Positions 32,479-41,273 of a stretch of DNA of 64,000 bases are shown in pieces (positions within the stretch are counted from its first letter, which is position 1; the number at the start of each line of letters is the position of its first letter). Below the pieces are notes generated by a model. The model saw only the letters and a list, made by a program, of their open reading frames with translations. It made no database searches and had not been told where the DNA came from. The translations under genes and the position numbers were made by a program. This stretch comes from CAVVAY01 sp963746465. Its GTDB lineage: Bacteria > Actinomycetota > Actinomycetes > JACCUZ01. The stretch covers positions 620,001-684,000 of the forward strand of contig CAVVAY010000013.1 of assembly GCA_963746465.1 (NCBI GenBank), written 5' to 3'.

Positions 32479-33408
32479 TCAGCGCAGCTGGAAATGCCAG
32501 ATGATCGCGGCCGGTTGGTCGCGGTATGCGGCATTGGTGGCCTCCGCCGCGAAGGCGTGCAGCGCCCAGATGTCCGGCGCCGCCTCCGGGTCGTGCGCTG
32601 GCGGCGGCTCAGCGTCCGTGACCGAGCTGCCGTCCGGGCGCACCATCGGGCTGGGTCGCCTGGGCTCCTCGCAACGCCGCACCTCGAAACCGAGCGGCAA
32701 CGCGACGCCGAGGTAGTCGCTCGCCCGCCGCTGCCAGACCGGCAGGTACGCCGAGCTGCCGTCCGCGTCTGTCCTCGGCATCGGCAGGCCGACGCCGTCG
32801 ATGACGCCCCGCGGGTCGGAGACCACGAGGTGACCACCGGGTCTCAGGACCCGGGCGAACTCCGTCAGCGCAGGCGCCAGCTCGGGAACATGGGTGAGCG
32901 CCAACGCGCAGACGACGGCGTCCACGGACCGGTCGGGCAACGGCAGGTCCACCAGGTCGGCCTCGTGGAGCTCGATGTCGGGCAGCTTCTGCCGCGCCAC
33001 GGCCAGCATCTCGGGCGAGCTGTCCACGCCGACGACGGTGTGCCCCAGCTCGGCCAGGTACGCGGCATGCCGACCCGTTCCGCAGGCCGCGTCGAGGGCG
33101 ACACCGACCGGGAGGCCGGCCAGGATCCGCTGGACGATGGGCTCTTCGATGTCGATGAGCTGGTTCCCCGGAGCGTCGTAGGTCGAGGCCCAGCCTTCGT
33201 AGCCGGCCCGGGTGCCGACGGGCGCGGCCGGGACGCCCGGACCGAGCTGGTCGGCCAGGTCGAGCAGCCGGCGGGTCTCGGCCAGCCGAGCCGACGTGAA
33301 CGCCTCGTCGTACTCGCCGGCGAAAGCGCGCAGCAGCGCCAGGCCTTCCAGCCCGAGCAGGTAGGCCAGTGGGTGCTGATGGATGGTCGCGAGGTCGCTG
33401 GGTCGCAC
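32479..33408 (-). CDS. Class I SAM-dependent methyltransferase
   Basis: The 309-residue protein has a Rossmann methyltransferase core at about residues 65-200: ALDAACGTGRHAAYLAELG (motif I), VVGVDSSPEML, DAVVCALALTHV and FARVLRPGGHLVVSDP. The N-terminal 60 residues are helical, and the C-terminal region (after about 210) may bind substrate. Substrate unknown. GTG 33408 is the only start giving the full core. It lies between DUF3107 and the ferritin-like gene on the opposite strand to the former. Confidence 0.88.
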   Translation of the reverse strand: MRPSDLATIHQHPLAYLLGLEGLALLRAFAGEYDEAFTSARLAETRRLLDLADQLGPGVPAAPVGTRAGYEGWASTYDAPGNQLIDIEEPIVQRILAGLPVGVALDAACGTGRHAAYLAELGHTVVGVDSSPEMLAVARQKLPDIELHEADLVDLPLPDRSVDAVVCALALTHVPELAPALTEFARVLRPGGHLVVSDPRGVIDGVGLPMPRTDADGSSAYLPVWQRRASDYLGVALPLGFEVRRCEEPRRPSPMVRPDGSSVTDAEPPPAHDPEAAPDIWALHAFAAEATNAAYRDQPAAIIWHFQLR

Positions 33409-33448
33409 CGACGGATGATGACCCGGCCGCGGCGCCGGGTCGAGCCCT

Positions 33449-34168
33449 TTAGGCGGACAGGCCGAGGGTGGCCATCCGCTTGGTGTGGTTCTCGGTGAGC
33501 CGCGCGAACATCCGGCCTACCTCGGCGAGATCGGCACCCCGCTCCGTGATGCCCCCCACGAGCAGGTTCGCCAGCGCGTCCCGCTCGGCCGCCACCCGTT
33601 GCGCCTGGCTGAGCGCCTCGCCGACCAGCCGCCGCCCCCACAGCGCCAGCCGGCCGGCCAGCCGCGGGTCGACCTCGATGGCGGCCCGCACCCGGTCGAC
33701 CGCGAACGCCGAGTGCCCGGTGTCCTCGAGCACCGACAGCACCAGGTCGCGGGTCGAGTCGTCGAGGTACGCCGACACCTCCCGGTAGAAGTCCTCGGCG
33801 ATGCCGTCGCCGACGTACGCCTTGACCAGGCCCTCCAGCCAGTTGCCCGGCGCGGTGCGCTCGTGGAACGCCTCCAGCGCCGCGATGAACGGCTCCATCG
33901 CGTCCTCCGGGGCGGCACCGATGTCCACCAGCCGCTCCCGGAGCAGCGCGAAGTGGTTGTACTCGGCGACGGCCATCGCGGCGAGCGCGGCCTTGTCGCC
34001 GAGGGTCGGAGCGAACGAGGCGTCGTCGGCGAGGCGCTCGAACGCGGTCAGCTCGCCGTACGCCAGCGCTCCCAGCAGGTCCACCACGGCCAGCCGGTAG
34101 TCCTCGTCGGCCAGCGGGTCGGGATGCTGGCCGGCAGGGACGTCGCCGGTGTCCTCGCGCGCGCTCAC
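33449..34168 (-). CDS. Ferritin-like fold protein (tRNA 2-methylthio-N6-isopentenyladenosine hydroxylase-like)
   Basis: The 239-residue all-helical protein has two Glu-x-x-His-type motifs of the diiron carboxylate fold: YGELTAFERL and AEYNHF in the first half, EDFYREV and EDTGH in the second. Members in actinobacteria are loosely related to MiaE-like hydroxylases, but most have no proven activity. GTG 34168 is used. It is divergent from the DEAD-box helicase, as its equivalent (Rv3210c) is from rhlE in M. tuberculosis. Confidence 0.8.
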   Translation of the reverse strand: MSAREDTGDVPAGQHPDPLADEDYRLAVVDLLGALAYGELTAFERLADDASFAPTLGDKAALAAMAVAEYNHFALLRERLVDIGAAPEDAMEPFIAALEAFHERTAPGNWLEGLVKAYVGDGIAEDFYREVSAYLDDSTRDLVLSVLEDTGHSAFAVDRVRAAIEVDPRLAGRLALWGRRLVGEALSQAQRVAAERDALANLLVGGITERGADLAEVGRMFARLTENHTKRMATLGLSA

Positions 34169-34337
34169 GGTCGGCAGCGTACCGAGGGGTTAGGGTGGGG
34201 CCTGGAAGAACGGATGCCCGGTCGCCCGACGAACCGATCGGCTCCGACCGACGCGTCCCGCGTCCGAGCGGCCCGCCGTCCTCCTGGCGGCGTGCGGCCC
34301 CGGACCCAGCGCGGGACCACGTAAGAAGGGCTCCGTC
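34169..34337 (+). promoter_or_regulatory. Promoter and long leader of the DEAD-box helicase gene
   Basis: The 169-nt spacer carries TAGGGT (34191-34196), a plausible -10 that would give a leader of about 135 nt before the helicase start. Long leaders are common for cold-responsive RNA helicases, so post-transcriptional control is possible. No other gene is seen. Just before the coding region, AAGAAGGG (34323-34330) is the best ribosome site. Confidence 0.4.
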
Positions 34338-35948
34338 CTGAACACCCCATCCTTCGCCGAGCTCGGCGTGCTCCAGGCCACCGTGGACGCACTCGCCGAC
34401 GTCGGCATCACCCACCCGTTCCCCATCCAGGCACTGACCCTGCCGGTCGCACTTCACGGCCACGACATCATCGGCCAGGCGAAGACCGGTACCGGCAAGA
34501 CGCTGGGCTTCGGGATCCCGCTGCTGCAGCGCGTCGTGGCGCAGGATGAAGCGGGCGACCCGGCACTGCCGCCGTTCGAGCCGGGCAAGCCGCAGGCGCT
34601 GATCGTGGTCCCCACCCGCGAGCTGTGCGTGCAGGTGACCGAGGACCTGAAAAAGGCCGCAGCCCGCCGCAAGATCCGCGTGCTGTCCATCTACGGCGGC
34701 CGCGCGTACGAGCCGCAGGTCGAGGCGCTCAAGAAGGGCATCGAGGTCGTCGTCGGTACGCCGGGCCGGCTGATCGACCTCGCCCAGCAGGGCCTGCTCG
34801 ACCTCGGGCACATCCGCAGCCTGGTGCTCGACGAGGCCGACGAAATGCTCGACCTCGGCTTCCTGCCGGACGTCGAGAAGATCGTCCGGCTGATCCCGGC
34901 CGGCCGGCAGACCATGCTGTTCTCCGCCACCATGCCCGGCGCGATCATCACGCTGGCGCGCTCGTACATGCACCACCCGACGCACATCCGCGCGGTCGAC
35001 CCGGACGACGACGGCCAGACCGTCAAGGCCGTCGAGCAGCACGTGTTCCGGGCGCACGCGATGGACAAGGTCGAGATGCTCGCCCGCATCCTGCAGTCCG
35101 AGGGACGTGGCCTCACCCTGGTGTTCTGCCGCACGAAGCGCACCGCAGCCAAGGTCGCCGACGAGCTCGCCGACCGGGGCTTCGCCTCGGGCGCCGTGCA
35201 CGGCGACCTCGGCCAGGGCGCCCGTGAGCAGGCGCTGCGCGCGTTCCGCAACGGCAAGGTCGACGTGCTCGTCGCCACCGACGTCGCGGCTCGCGGCATC
35301 GACGTGCAGGACATCACCCACGTCGTGAACTACCAGTGCCCCGAGGACGAGAAGACCTACCTGCACCGGATCGGGCGCACCGCCCGGGCCGGCGCGAAGG
35401 GCATCGCGATCACCTTCGTCGACTGGGACGACATGCCCCGGTGGGGCCTGATCGACAAGGCGCTCGACCTCGGGTTCGGCGAGCCCGAGGAGACCTACTC
35501 GAGCTCGGACCACTTCTACGAGGAGCTCGACATCCCGCGGCACGTGACCGGCACGCTGCCACGGGCGCAGCGCACCCGGGCCGGCCTCGACGCCGAAGAG
35601 GTCGAGGACCTCGGCGAGACCGGCCGGGCCGGCGGCCACGGCGCGTCCCGTCGGGGCGATCCGACCGGCAAGCGTGGCGACCGCGACCGCGGGGACCGCG
35701 GCGGTGACCGCACCGAGCGGGCCGACCGGCCGGATCGGGCCGACCGGCCTCCGCGCAAGGACCGCGAGCGCACCAGGACCCGCGGCGGGAAGCCCGCCAC
35801 GACCATCGGCAGCACTCCCGGCAGCACGTCGGCAGCGACCGGTGAGGCAGCTGCCCCGACCGTTGACGGCACACCTCGCCGGCGGCGCCGCAGCCGCGGC
35901 GGTCGTGGAGCGGGCGGCAGCACGGAGCCGAGCGCCGAGCAGGGCTGA
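34338..35948 (+). CDS. rhlE: DEAD-box ATP-dependent RNA helicase (RhlE-like)
   Basis: The protein has a Q motif (PFPIQALTLP), Walker A AKTGTGKT, PTRELCVQV, VLDEADEML, SAT, GIDVQD and HRIGRTARAG. A basic Arg/Gly/Asp-rich tail of about 130 residues ends the protein, likely for RNA binding. It unwinds short RNA duplexes in ribosome assembly and decay. No ATG, GTG or TTG lies in frame before 34368, yet the sequence upstream (SFAELGVLQATVDAL) fits the family N-terminus. I therefore place the start at CTG 34338, 7 nt after AAGAAGGG. If GTG 34368 is used, the first helix is lost. Confidence 0.88.
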   Translation: MNTPSFAELGVLQATVDALADVGITHPFPIQALTLPVALHGHDIIGQAKTGTGKTLGFGIPLLQRVVAQDEAGDPALPPFEPGKPQALIVVPTRELCVQVTEDLKKAAARRKIRVLSIYGGRAYEPQVEALKKGIEVVVGTPGRLIDLAQQGLLDLGHIRSLVLDEADEMLDLGFLPDVEKIVRLIPAGRQTMLFSATMPGAIITLARSYMHHPTHIRAVDPDDDGQTVKAVEQHVFRAHAMDKVEMLARILQSEGRGLTLVFCRTKRTAAKVADELADRGFASGAVHGDLGQGAREQALRAFRNGKVDVLVATDVAARGIDVQDITHVVNYQCPEDEKTYLHRIGRTARAGAKGIAITFVDWDDMPRWGLIDKALDLGFGEPEETYSSSDHFYEELDIPRHVTGTLPRAQRTRAGLDAEEVEDLGETGRAGGHGASRRGDPTGKRGDRDRGDRGGDRTERADRPDRADRPPRKDRERTRTRGGKPATTIGSTPGSTSAATGEAAAPTVDGTPRRRRRSRGGRGAGGSTEPSAEQG

Positions 35949-35952
35949 CCGG

Positions 35953-36159
35953 GTGGGTGCCGACCTGGACGTGCTGCGCCGCTGGGAGTCCGGCGGCGCG
36001 GCCTGGCGGGTGCTCGCTCGTACGCCGGACCGGCTGGACCTCGCCCTGCTCACCTGCGACGCCGGCGAGCAGGTCGGGCGGCTGGTCTCGGCCGAGCCCG
36101 AGCTGCTCGCCTACGTCGGCGAGCGGACCACCAACGAGGACGACGCCCCTACAGGGTGA
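35953..36159 (+). CDS. Small conserved-looking hypothetical protein
   Basis: The 68-residue protein (GADLDVLRRWESGGAAWRVL, LALLTCDAGEQVGRLVS) reads as a compact alpha/beta domain. It starts at GTG 35953, 4 nt after the helicase stop, so it is probably co-transcribed. Small proteins of this kind often follow the DEAD-box gene in actinobacteria, but I cannot assign a function. Its end overlaps the convergent Zn-ribbon gene by 11 nt. Confidence 0.6.
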   Translation: MGADLDVLRRWESGGAAWRVLARTPDRLDLALLTCDAGEQVGRLVSAEPELLAYVGERTTNEDDAPTG

Positions 36160-36460
36160 TGACGACCTTCACCCAGGTACGCCGGCCGCAGGCGGGGCAG
36201 CGCATCCAGGACGGGTGCCCGCGGCGCACCATCGGCAGGTGCACCGACGGCAGTGCGAGGGTGACCAGCTGCCGCGGCGTCACCACGCTGACCTCCTCGC
36301 AGGAGGAGCACTCGACCGTGATCGCGCCCGGGGCCGGCGGCTGCTCGCTGACGCTGTAGAGCGACTGGCGGCCCTGCGGGTCGACGCGCAGCGGTGGCTG
36401 CGGCCGAACCGGCGCGCCGCGGCGGCGGAGACGGTCGAAGCCGGGCTCCTGGTTGCTCAT
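36149..36460 (-). CDS. Zinc-ribbon protein of unknown function
   Basis: The 103-residue protein has two Cys pairs forming a zinc ribbon (VECSSCEEVS and MRCPACGRRTW) and a basic N-terminus. ATG 36460 overlaps the parA-like stop (ATGA), so it is coupled to that gene. A nucleic-acid or protein-binding adaptor is likely; nothing more specific can be said. Confidence 0.75.
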   Translation of the reverse strand: MSNQEPGFDRLRRRGAPVRPQPPLRVDPQGRQSLYSVSEQPPAPGAITVECSSCEEVSVVTPRQLVTLALPSVHLPMVRRGHPSWMRCPACGRRTWVKVVITL

Positions 36461-37218
36461 CCGAACAGGCCCTCGGCCAGCTCGCGGTAGGCCTCGCTGC
36501 CGCGGGCCCGGCGCGCGGTGGTGAGCACCGAACGGCCTGCCGCGGGGGCCTCGGCGAACCGCACCGACTTCGGGATCGCGGGCTCGAGCACCCTCAGCGA
36601 GTAGCGGCCGGCCACGTCGGCGAGCACCGCGCGGGCATGGTTGGTGCGGCCGTCGAACATCGTGGGCAGGACCCCAAGGACCCGCAGGCCGGGGTTCAGG
36701 ATGCGCTGCACGTCGGCCACCGTGTCGAGCAGCTGCCCTACGCCGCGGTGGCTGAGCATCTCGCACTGCAGCGGGATGATCAGCTCGTCGGCCGCGGTCA
36801 GCGCGTTGAGCGTGAGCACGCCGAGGGACGGCGAGCAGTCGAGCAGCACGACGTCGTACGCCGCGCTGACCTCCTCCAGGGCGCTACGCAGGACGTACTC
36901 GCGACCCGGGCGGCTGAGCAGCTGCGCCTCGGCGCCGGCCAGCTCGATGGTGGCCGGCAGCAGGTCGACACCGTCCTCGGTCGGCTGGATGGCCATCGAG
37001 GCGCCGACCCGGCCGAGCAGGACGTCGTGCACGCTCAGCTCGACCGCGTCCGGGTCCAGCCCGAGGGAGAACGTCAGGCAGGACTGCGGGTCCAGGTCGA
37101 CGAGCAGCACCTTGCGACCGCGTTCGGCCAGGGCGGAGCCGAGCGAGGCGACGGTGGTCGTCTTGGCGACCCCGCCCTTCTGGTTCGCGACGGCGATGGT
37201 CCGGCTCACGGGCGCCAT
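36457..37218 (-). CDS. ParA/Soj-family ATPase
   Basis: The 253-residue protein has a deviant Walker A (NQKGGVAKTT), Walker A' VDLDPQ and Walker B VVLLDCSPSLG. It lacks the N-terminal helix-turn-helix of plasmid ParA and has no ParB partner next to it. It is therefore probably an orphan ParA/MinD-type ATPase that positions some cellular cargo. This matches the Soj-like gene Rv3213c two genes from rhlE in M. tuberculosis. ATG 37218 is divergent from the hydrolase at 37272. Confidence 0.9.
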   Translation of the reverse strand: MAPVSRTIAVANQKGGVAKTTTVASLGSALAERGRKVLLVDLDPQSCLTFSLGLDPDAVELSVHDVLLGRVGASMAIQPTEDGVDLLPATIELAGAEAQLLSRPGREYVLRSALEEVSAAYDVVLLDCSPSLGVLTLNALTAADELIIPLQCEMLSHRGVGQLLDTVADVQRILNPGLRVLGVLPTMFDGRTNHARAVLADVAGRYSLRVLEPAIPKSVRFAEAPAAGRSVLTTARRARGSEAYRELAEGLFG

Positions 37219-37257
37219 TGTGCCTGTCCCTCCCCCGGCCTGTCACCGCCGGCCCGG

Positions 37258-37263
37258 TAGCGT
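37258..37263 (+). promoter_or_regulatory. Leaderless -10 element (TAGCGT) for the alpha/beta hydrolase
   Basis: TAGCGT lies 8 nt before GTG 37272, which helps choose that start over an upstream candidate at 37218 that would overlap the divergent parA-like start. Confidence 0.45.
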
Positions 37264-37271
37264 TTCGCGAC

Positions 37272-38129
37272 GTGAGCACACCGCCCTTCCTGGAGCTGCC
37301 CGCGGGCGTGCGTGCCACCACGCTCGACACGCCCGGGGGGCCATTGGCAGCGCTGCGCTCGGAGCCGGCGGCCCCGAGCGGGGCACCGGTCCTGCTGGTG
37401 CCGGGCTACACCGGGTCCAAGGAGGACTTCATCGCGGTCCTCGCGCCGATCGCGGCCGCCGGCCACGAGGTGCTGGCGATCGACCAGCGCGGGCAGTACG
37501 AGAGCCCCGGCGGCGACGACCCCTCGTCGTACGACGTGAAGGCGCTGGCCGACGACGTGCTGACGATCCTGACCGGGCTGTCCGGCGGCCCGGCCCACCT
37601 GGTCGGCCACTCGTTCGGCGGTCTGGTGGCGCGGGCGGCCGCGCTTGCCGACCCGTCCGCGGTGCGCTCGCTGACCCTGATGAGCTCCGGGCCGGCTGCC
37701 ATCCCGGCGCCGGCGGACACCAACGTCGCGCTGATGGCGCAGGCCTTGCCGGTGATGGACCTGGAGACCATCTGGACCGCCAAGCGGCAGCTGGAGGCCC
37801 AGCTCGAGCTGGCGCCGCCGCCACCCGCGATCGAGGCCTGGCTGCATGACCGGTTCGTGGCCAACCACCCGGTGGGGCTGCACCGGGTGGCCGAGCAACT
37901 GCTCTCCGAGCCGGACCGCACCGGCGAGCTGGCCGCTCTCGACCTGCCGGTGCTGGTCACCTTCGGCGACCGCGACGACGTCTGGCCGCCGGCGCTGCAG
38001 GCCGAGATGGCCGACCGGCTCGGGGCTCCCGCGGTCGTCCTGCCGGACGCCGGCCACTCCCCCGCCGCAGATCTTCCCGAGGTCACTGCCGCCGCCCTGC
38101 TGGCCTTCTGGGCCGGCCTCGCCTCCTAG
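37272..38129 (+). CDS. Alpha/beta-fold hydrolase
   Basis: The 285-residue enzyme has oxyanion region LLVPGYTGSKEDF, nucleophile elbow VGHSFGGLVAR, acid in TFGDRDDVWPP and catalytic His in PDAGHSPA. It resembles lipase/esterase or haloperoxidase-like members; substrate unknown. It is followed by the P-loop protein 17 nt later on the same strand. Confidence 0.87.
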   Translation: MSTPPFLELPAGVRATTLDTPGGPLAALRSEPAAPSGAPVLLVPGYTGSKEDFIAVLAPIAAAGHEVLAIDQRGQYESPGGDDPSSYDVKALADDVLTILTGLSGGPAHLVGHSFGGLVARAAALADPSAVRSLTLMSSGPAAIPAPADTNVALMAQALPVMDLETIWTAKRQLEAQLELAPPPPAIEAWLHDRFVANHPVGLHRVAEQLLSEPDRTGELAALDLPVLVTFGDRDDVWPPALQAEMADRLGAPAVVLPDAGHSPAADLPEVTAAALLAFWAGLAS

Positions 38130-38146
38130 CCCGTGCGGTTGCGCAG

Positions 38147-38614
38147 GTGAAGCGAGTCCTTCTCACCGGGATGTCCGGGACCGGGAAGTCGAGTGTCGTC
38201 CGCGAGCTGGTCGCCCGCGGATACAAGGCGGTCGACACCGACGACGGCTGGTGCGAGCCGCTGCCGGACGGTCGTCAGCAGTGGCGCGAGAACGCCGTCC
38301 AGGACCTGTTGGACACCGAGGACGCCGAGGTCCTGTTTCTCGCCGGCTGCGAGGAGAACCAGGTGCGGTTCCACCCGCAGTTCGACCACATCGTGCTGCT
38401 CAGCGCGCCGTTGGACACCCTGCTCCACCGGCTGGCGACGCGGACCGACAACCCGTTCGGCAAGAGCGACGAGGAGCGACGCCGGTTCCTCGACGACGTC
38501 GCGACGGTCGAGCCACGTCTGCGCCGGGTCGCCACCGACGAAGTGGAGACGACGGTGCCCCTCGACGAGGTCGTGACGACCGTGCTGCGCCTCATCGCGG
38601 ACCCGCTCAGCTGA
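38147..38614 (+). CDS. P-loop nucleotide/shikimate kinase-like protein
   Basis: The 155-residue protein has Walker A GMSGTGKSSV at the N-terminus, a TDDGW acidic segment, and a lid-like region (HRLATRTDNPFGKSDEERRRF). This is the AAA_18/adenylate-kinase-like small kinase family; the substrate is unknown. GTG 38147 gives the typical MKRVLLTGMSGTGKS start. The end overlaps the convergent VOC gene by 8 nt. Confidence 0.82.
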   Translation: MKRVLLTGMSGTGKSSVVRELVARGYKAVDTDDGWCEPLPDGRQQWRENAVQDLLDTEDAEVLFLAGCEENQVRFHPQFDHIVLLSAPLDTLLHRLATRTDNPFGKSDEERRRFLDDVATVEPRLRRVATDEVETTVPLDEVVTTVLRLIADPLS

Positions 38615-39047
38615 CGCAGAACTCGTTGCCCTCCGGGTCGTGCAGCACCACGAAGTAGACCGGGTCGGTGGGGTCGTCGTCCCGGGTGCGGCGCTCGACG
38701 CTGGCCCCTAGGTCGACCAGCTCGGCGACCTTCGCCTCGACGATCTCGATCCGGCGCTCCAGCGGCAGGGCGTTGTCCCGGCCGGTCGGGTACAGGTCCA
38801 GGTGCAGCCGGTTCTTGCCGACCTTGGCCTCCGGCACCCCTTGGAACCAGATCGGCGGCCGCAGCCCCGCCGGGTCGAAGAGCCGGTCGTCGAAGGCGGC
38901 CTCGTCGCCGAGCCGGGCCTGGTAGTGGGCGTTCCAGGTCGTCGCCGGCTCCGACGGCGGCGACGGCTGGTAGCCCAAGGCCTGCGCCCAGAACCGCGCC
39001 AGCAACGGAGGGTCGTTCGCGTCGATGGTCAGCTGGAAGAACACCAT
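38607..39047 (-). CDS. VOC-family protein
   Basis: The 146-residue VOC domain has an N-terminal FFQLTIDANDPPLLARFWAQ and C-terminal FVVLHDPEGNEFCVS. The central RLHLDLYP supplies one candidate metal residue. It belongs to the glyoxalase-like-domain proteins common in actinobacteria, with no known reaction. ATG 39047. Confidence 0.87.
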   Translation of the reverse strand: MVFFQLTIDANDPPLLARFWAQALGYQPSPPSEPATTWNAHYQARLGDEAAFDDRLFDPAGLRPPIWFQGVPEAKVGKNRLHLDLYPTGRDNALPLERRIEIVEAKVAELVDLGASVERRTRDDDPTDPVYFVVLHDPEGNEFCVS

Positions 39048-39086
39048 GCGCCGAGCCTAGGACCGACCTCCGTCAGGCCGACTCGG

Positions 39087-39698
39087 TTAGGCAGCCTTCA
39101 CCATCGCGGTCACACCGTCGGCGACGAGCTGCACCGCGATCGCGGAGAGCAGCAGGCCGGCGATCCGGGTGACCAGGATGACTCCGCTGTCCTTGATGAC
39201 GCGCAGGATCACCACCGAGAAACGCATGAACAGCCACAGCACGACGTGTACGACGACGATGCCGAGCGCGAGGGCGACGCCCGAGCCGACGTCGTCGGCC
39301 CGTTTGACGAACACGATGGTCGCGACGATCGCGCCCGGACCGGCCAGCAGTGGTGTTCCCAGCGGCACCAGCGCCACGTTCACGTTCTTGGTCTCCACCG
39401 GGTCGTCGCCCTTGCCGGTGAGCAGCTCGAGCGCGACCAGCAGGAGCAGCAGCCCGCCGGCGACCTGCATCGAGGACAGGGTGATGCCGAGGTAGTCGAG
39501 GATCGTCTGACCGAACAGGGCGAACACCACGATGACGAAGAACGCGACGATCACTGCCTGTCCGGCGAGCCGCTTGCGCATCGCGTGGCTGCGACCGCTG
39601 GTCAGGCTGAGGAACAGCGGCACCGTGCCGGGCGGGTCCATGATCACGAACAGGGTGACGAAGACCTCGATGAAGAACTTGAGGTCGGCGGAGGTCAT
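39087..39698 (-). CDS. MarC family integral membrane protein
   Basis: The 203-residue protein has six hydrophobic segments and the MarC signatures VIMDPPGTVPLFLSL and LVPLGTPLLAGPGAI. Despite its name the family has no proven role in multidrug resistance. It ends 38 nt upstream (genomic order) of the VOC gene start and follows the PHP gene by 10 nt, forming a minus-strand run. Confidence 0.9.
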   Translation of the reverse strand: MTSADLKFFIEVFVTLFVIMDPPGTVPLFLSLTSGRSHAMRKRLAGQAVIVAFFVIVVFALFGQTILDYLGITLSSMQVAGGLLLLLVALELLTGKGDDPVETKNVNVALVPLGTPLLAGPGAIVATIVFVKRADDVGSGVALALGIVVVHVVLWLFMRFSVVILRVIKDSGVILVTRIAGLLLSAIAVQLVADGVTAMVKAA

Positions 39699-39708
39699 GT
39701 CGGACGTC

Positions 39709-40548
39709 TCACGCCGGGACGCCGCTGCGCACCTGGGCGAGCAACGCTGCGAGCACGTCGGGGTCGGTGGTGTTCTCGCCGAGCCGGTTCTCCTTGCCGG
39801 TGCCGTGGTAGTCGCTCGCGCCGGTCACCAGCAGGTCGAGGTCCGCCGCGAGCGCGCGCAGCCGGTCGCGGGCCTCCGGCGGGTTGTCGCGGTGGTCGAC
39901 CTCGAGACCGGCCAGCCCGGCAGCGGCCATCGCCGCGATGGCGTCGTCTCCCACCGTGGTGCCGCGCTTCGCCGCGGCCGGATGGGCGAAGACCGGCACT
40001 CCCCCGGCCTCGCGCACCAGCTGGACCGCGCGGACGGCGTCGACGTAGTAGTGGCCGACGAAGAACTCGCTGCCGTCGTGCAGCAGGGTGTCGAAAGCGG
40101 CGGTGCGGTCGGGGACCACGCCGATGGCGACCAGCGTGTCGGCGATGTGCGGCCGCCCGACGGTGGCCCCGTCCTGCAGCTGGTCGAGCACCAGCTCCCA
40201 GGTGATCGGGTGGCCGGCGGCCGCCAGCTTGGCGACGATCGCCTTGGCCCGGGGGACCCGGTCGTCCAAGGCCATCGACATCTCCTCGGCGAGGGCCTCG
40301 TGCTCGGGGTCGAAGAGGTAGGCGAGCAGGTGCAGGCTGACGCCGTCGTACACGCAGGAGATCTCGGCGCCGCGCACCAGCCGCAACCCCGACGGCAGCG
40401 CCTCGGTGGCCGCCGCCCAGCCACGGACCGTGTCGTGGTCGGTGAGCGCGACGACGTCCAGCCCGGCGTCCGCCGCGGCCCGCACCAGCTCGGCGGGGGT
40501 CTCGGTGCCGTCGGAGGCCGAGCTGTGGGCGTGGAGGTCGATGCGCAC
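39709..40548 (-). CDS. PHP-domain phosphoesterase
   Basis: The 279-residue protein has metal motifs of the PHP fold in order: DLHAHSSASDGT, ALTDHDT, RGAEISC, VFAHPAAA and GASDYHGT. It resembles the single-domain PHP phosphatases (RNase AM / 3',5'-nucleotide phosphatase group). GTG 40548 gives the canonical MRIDLHAH start. Same-strand neighbour of marC. Confidence 0.9.
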   Translation of the reverse strand: MRIDLHAHSSASDGTETPAELVRAAADAGLDVVALTDHDTVRGWAAATEALPSGLRLVRGAEISCVYDGVSLHLLAYLFDPEHEALAEEMSMALDDRVPRAKAIVAKLAAAGHPITWELVLDQLQDGATVGRPHIADTLVAIGVVPDRTAAFDTLLHDGSEFFVGHYYVDAVRAVQLVREAGGVPVFAHPAAAKRGTTVGDDAIAAMAAAGLAGLEVDHRDNPPEARDRLRALAADLDLLVTGASDYHGTGKENRLGENTTDPDVLAALLAQVRSGVPA

Positions 40549-40583
40549 CCGGCCAGCCTAGGGGCCGCAACGAACCCGTCCGG

Positions 40584-41222
40584 TCAGGCGGTCAGCCGTG
40601 GGGACAACGCCCCGCAGGGGATGTCCAGCTCGTGCCCGGCATTGCGCAGATCGGTGAGCACGAAGTCGTCGATGAGCAGGAACCCGGCAGTACCCGGCCA
40701 CAGCACCGCCCAGACCCAGCAGCCCAGCGCCTCTCCCACGTAGACCGCGGGCGCCTCGGCCGCGGCGGGGCCGGGCTCCAGCGCCCACATCGCGGTCGGG
40801 ATGCCGGCGGCGTGGATCTTGGCGTCCGCAGCGCGGTCCGGCATCAGGCCGGCGTCCGGGCCGTCCAGCCCGGCGAACCGGGCGCCCAGACCGACGCCCA
40901 TCTCCTCGCCCACCAGGACCAGCTCGGCCACTCCGCCCAGCGGGGCCGGCCCGGAGCAGACCACCGCGGTGGCCCGGGCGCCGGTGCGCTCGTCGCCGGC
41001 GGTCGCCACACCGGTCACCAGCCAGCCGCGCGGGAGCGGCCACGGCAGCCAGAGCGGGACGCCGGCCACAGCCGCCGCGGCTCGAAGCACGTCAGTGGTC
41101 GGCTGCACCACCGGCTGGACCGGCGGGACCGGCCCGTGCTCGGCGCAGCGCCACGAGCTGGACCACAGACCCGGGGCATGCACCACGCTGCCGCAGCGCG
41201 GACAGCTCGGCTCGGGCCTCAT
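40584..41222 (-). CDS. DUF6758 family protein
   Basis: The 212-residue protein is recognised from actinobacterial DUF6758 features: CPRCGSVVHAPGLWSSSW at the N-terminus (single CxxC plus later Cys), LWLPWPLPRGWLVTGVA, GPAPLGGVAELVLVGEE, LGARFAGLDGPD and LDIPCGALSPRL at the end. Function unknown. ATG 41222 is used because a longer reading to 41258 adds a low-complexity tail. Confidence 0.85.
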   Translation of the reverse strand: MRPEPSCPRCGSVVHAPGLWSSSWRCAEHGPVPPVQPVVQPTTDVLRAAAAVAGVPLWLPWPLPRGWLVTGVATAGDERTGARATAVVCSGPAPLGGVAELVLVGEEMGVGLGARFAGLDGPDAGLMPDRAADAKIHAAGIPTAMWALEPGPAAAEAPAVYVGEALGCWVWAVLWPGTAGFLLIDDFVLTDLRNAGHELDIPCGALSPRLTA

Positions 41223-41273
41223 GCCAGGAACGGTCCCGCCGCTGTGTCGGCGCGTCAACCCCTGGTGAGACGG

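Noticed and set aside
36457..37218. Chromosome or plasmid partition locus
   Set aside because: The ParA-like gene has no parB neighbour and no cluster of parS-like 16-mers nearby; the conserved rhlE neighbourhood points to an orphan ParA.
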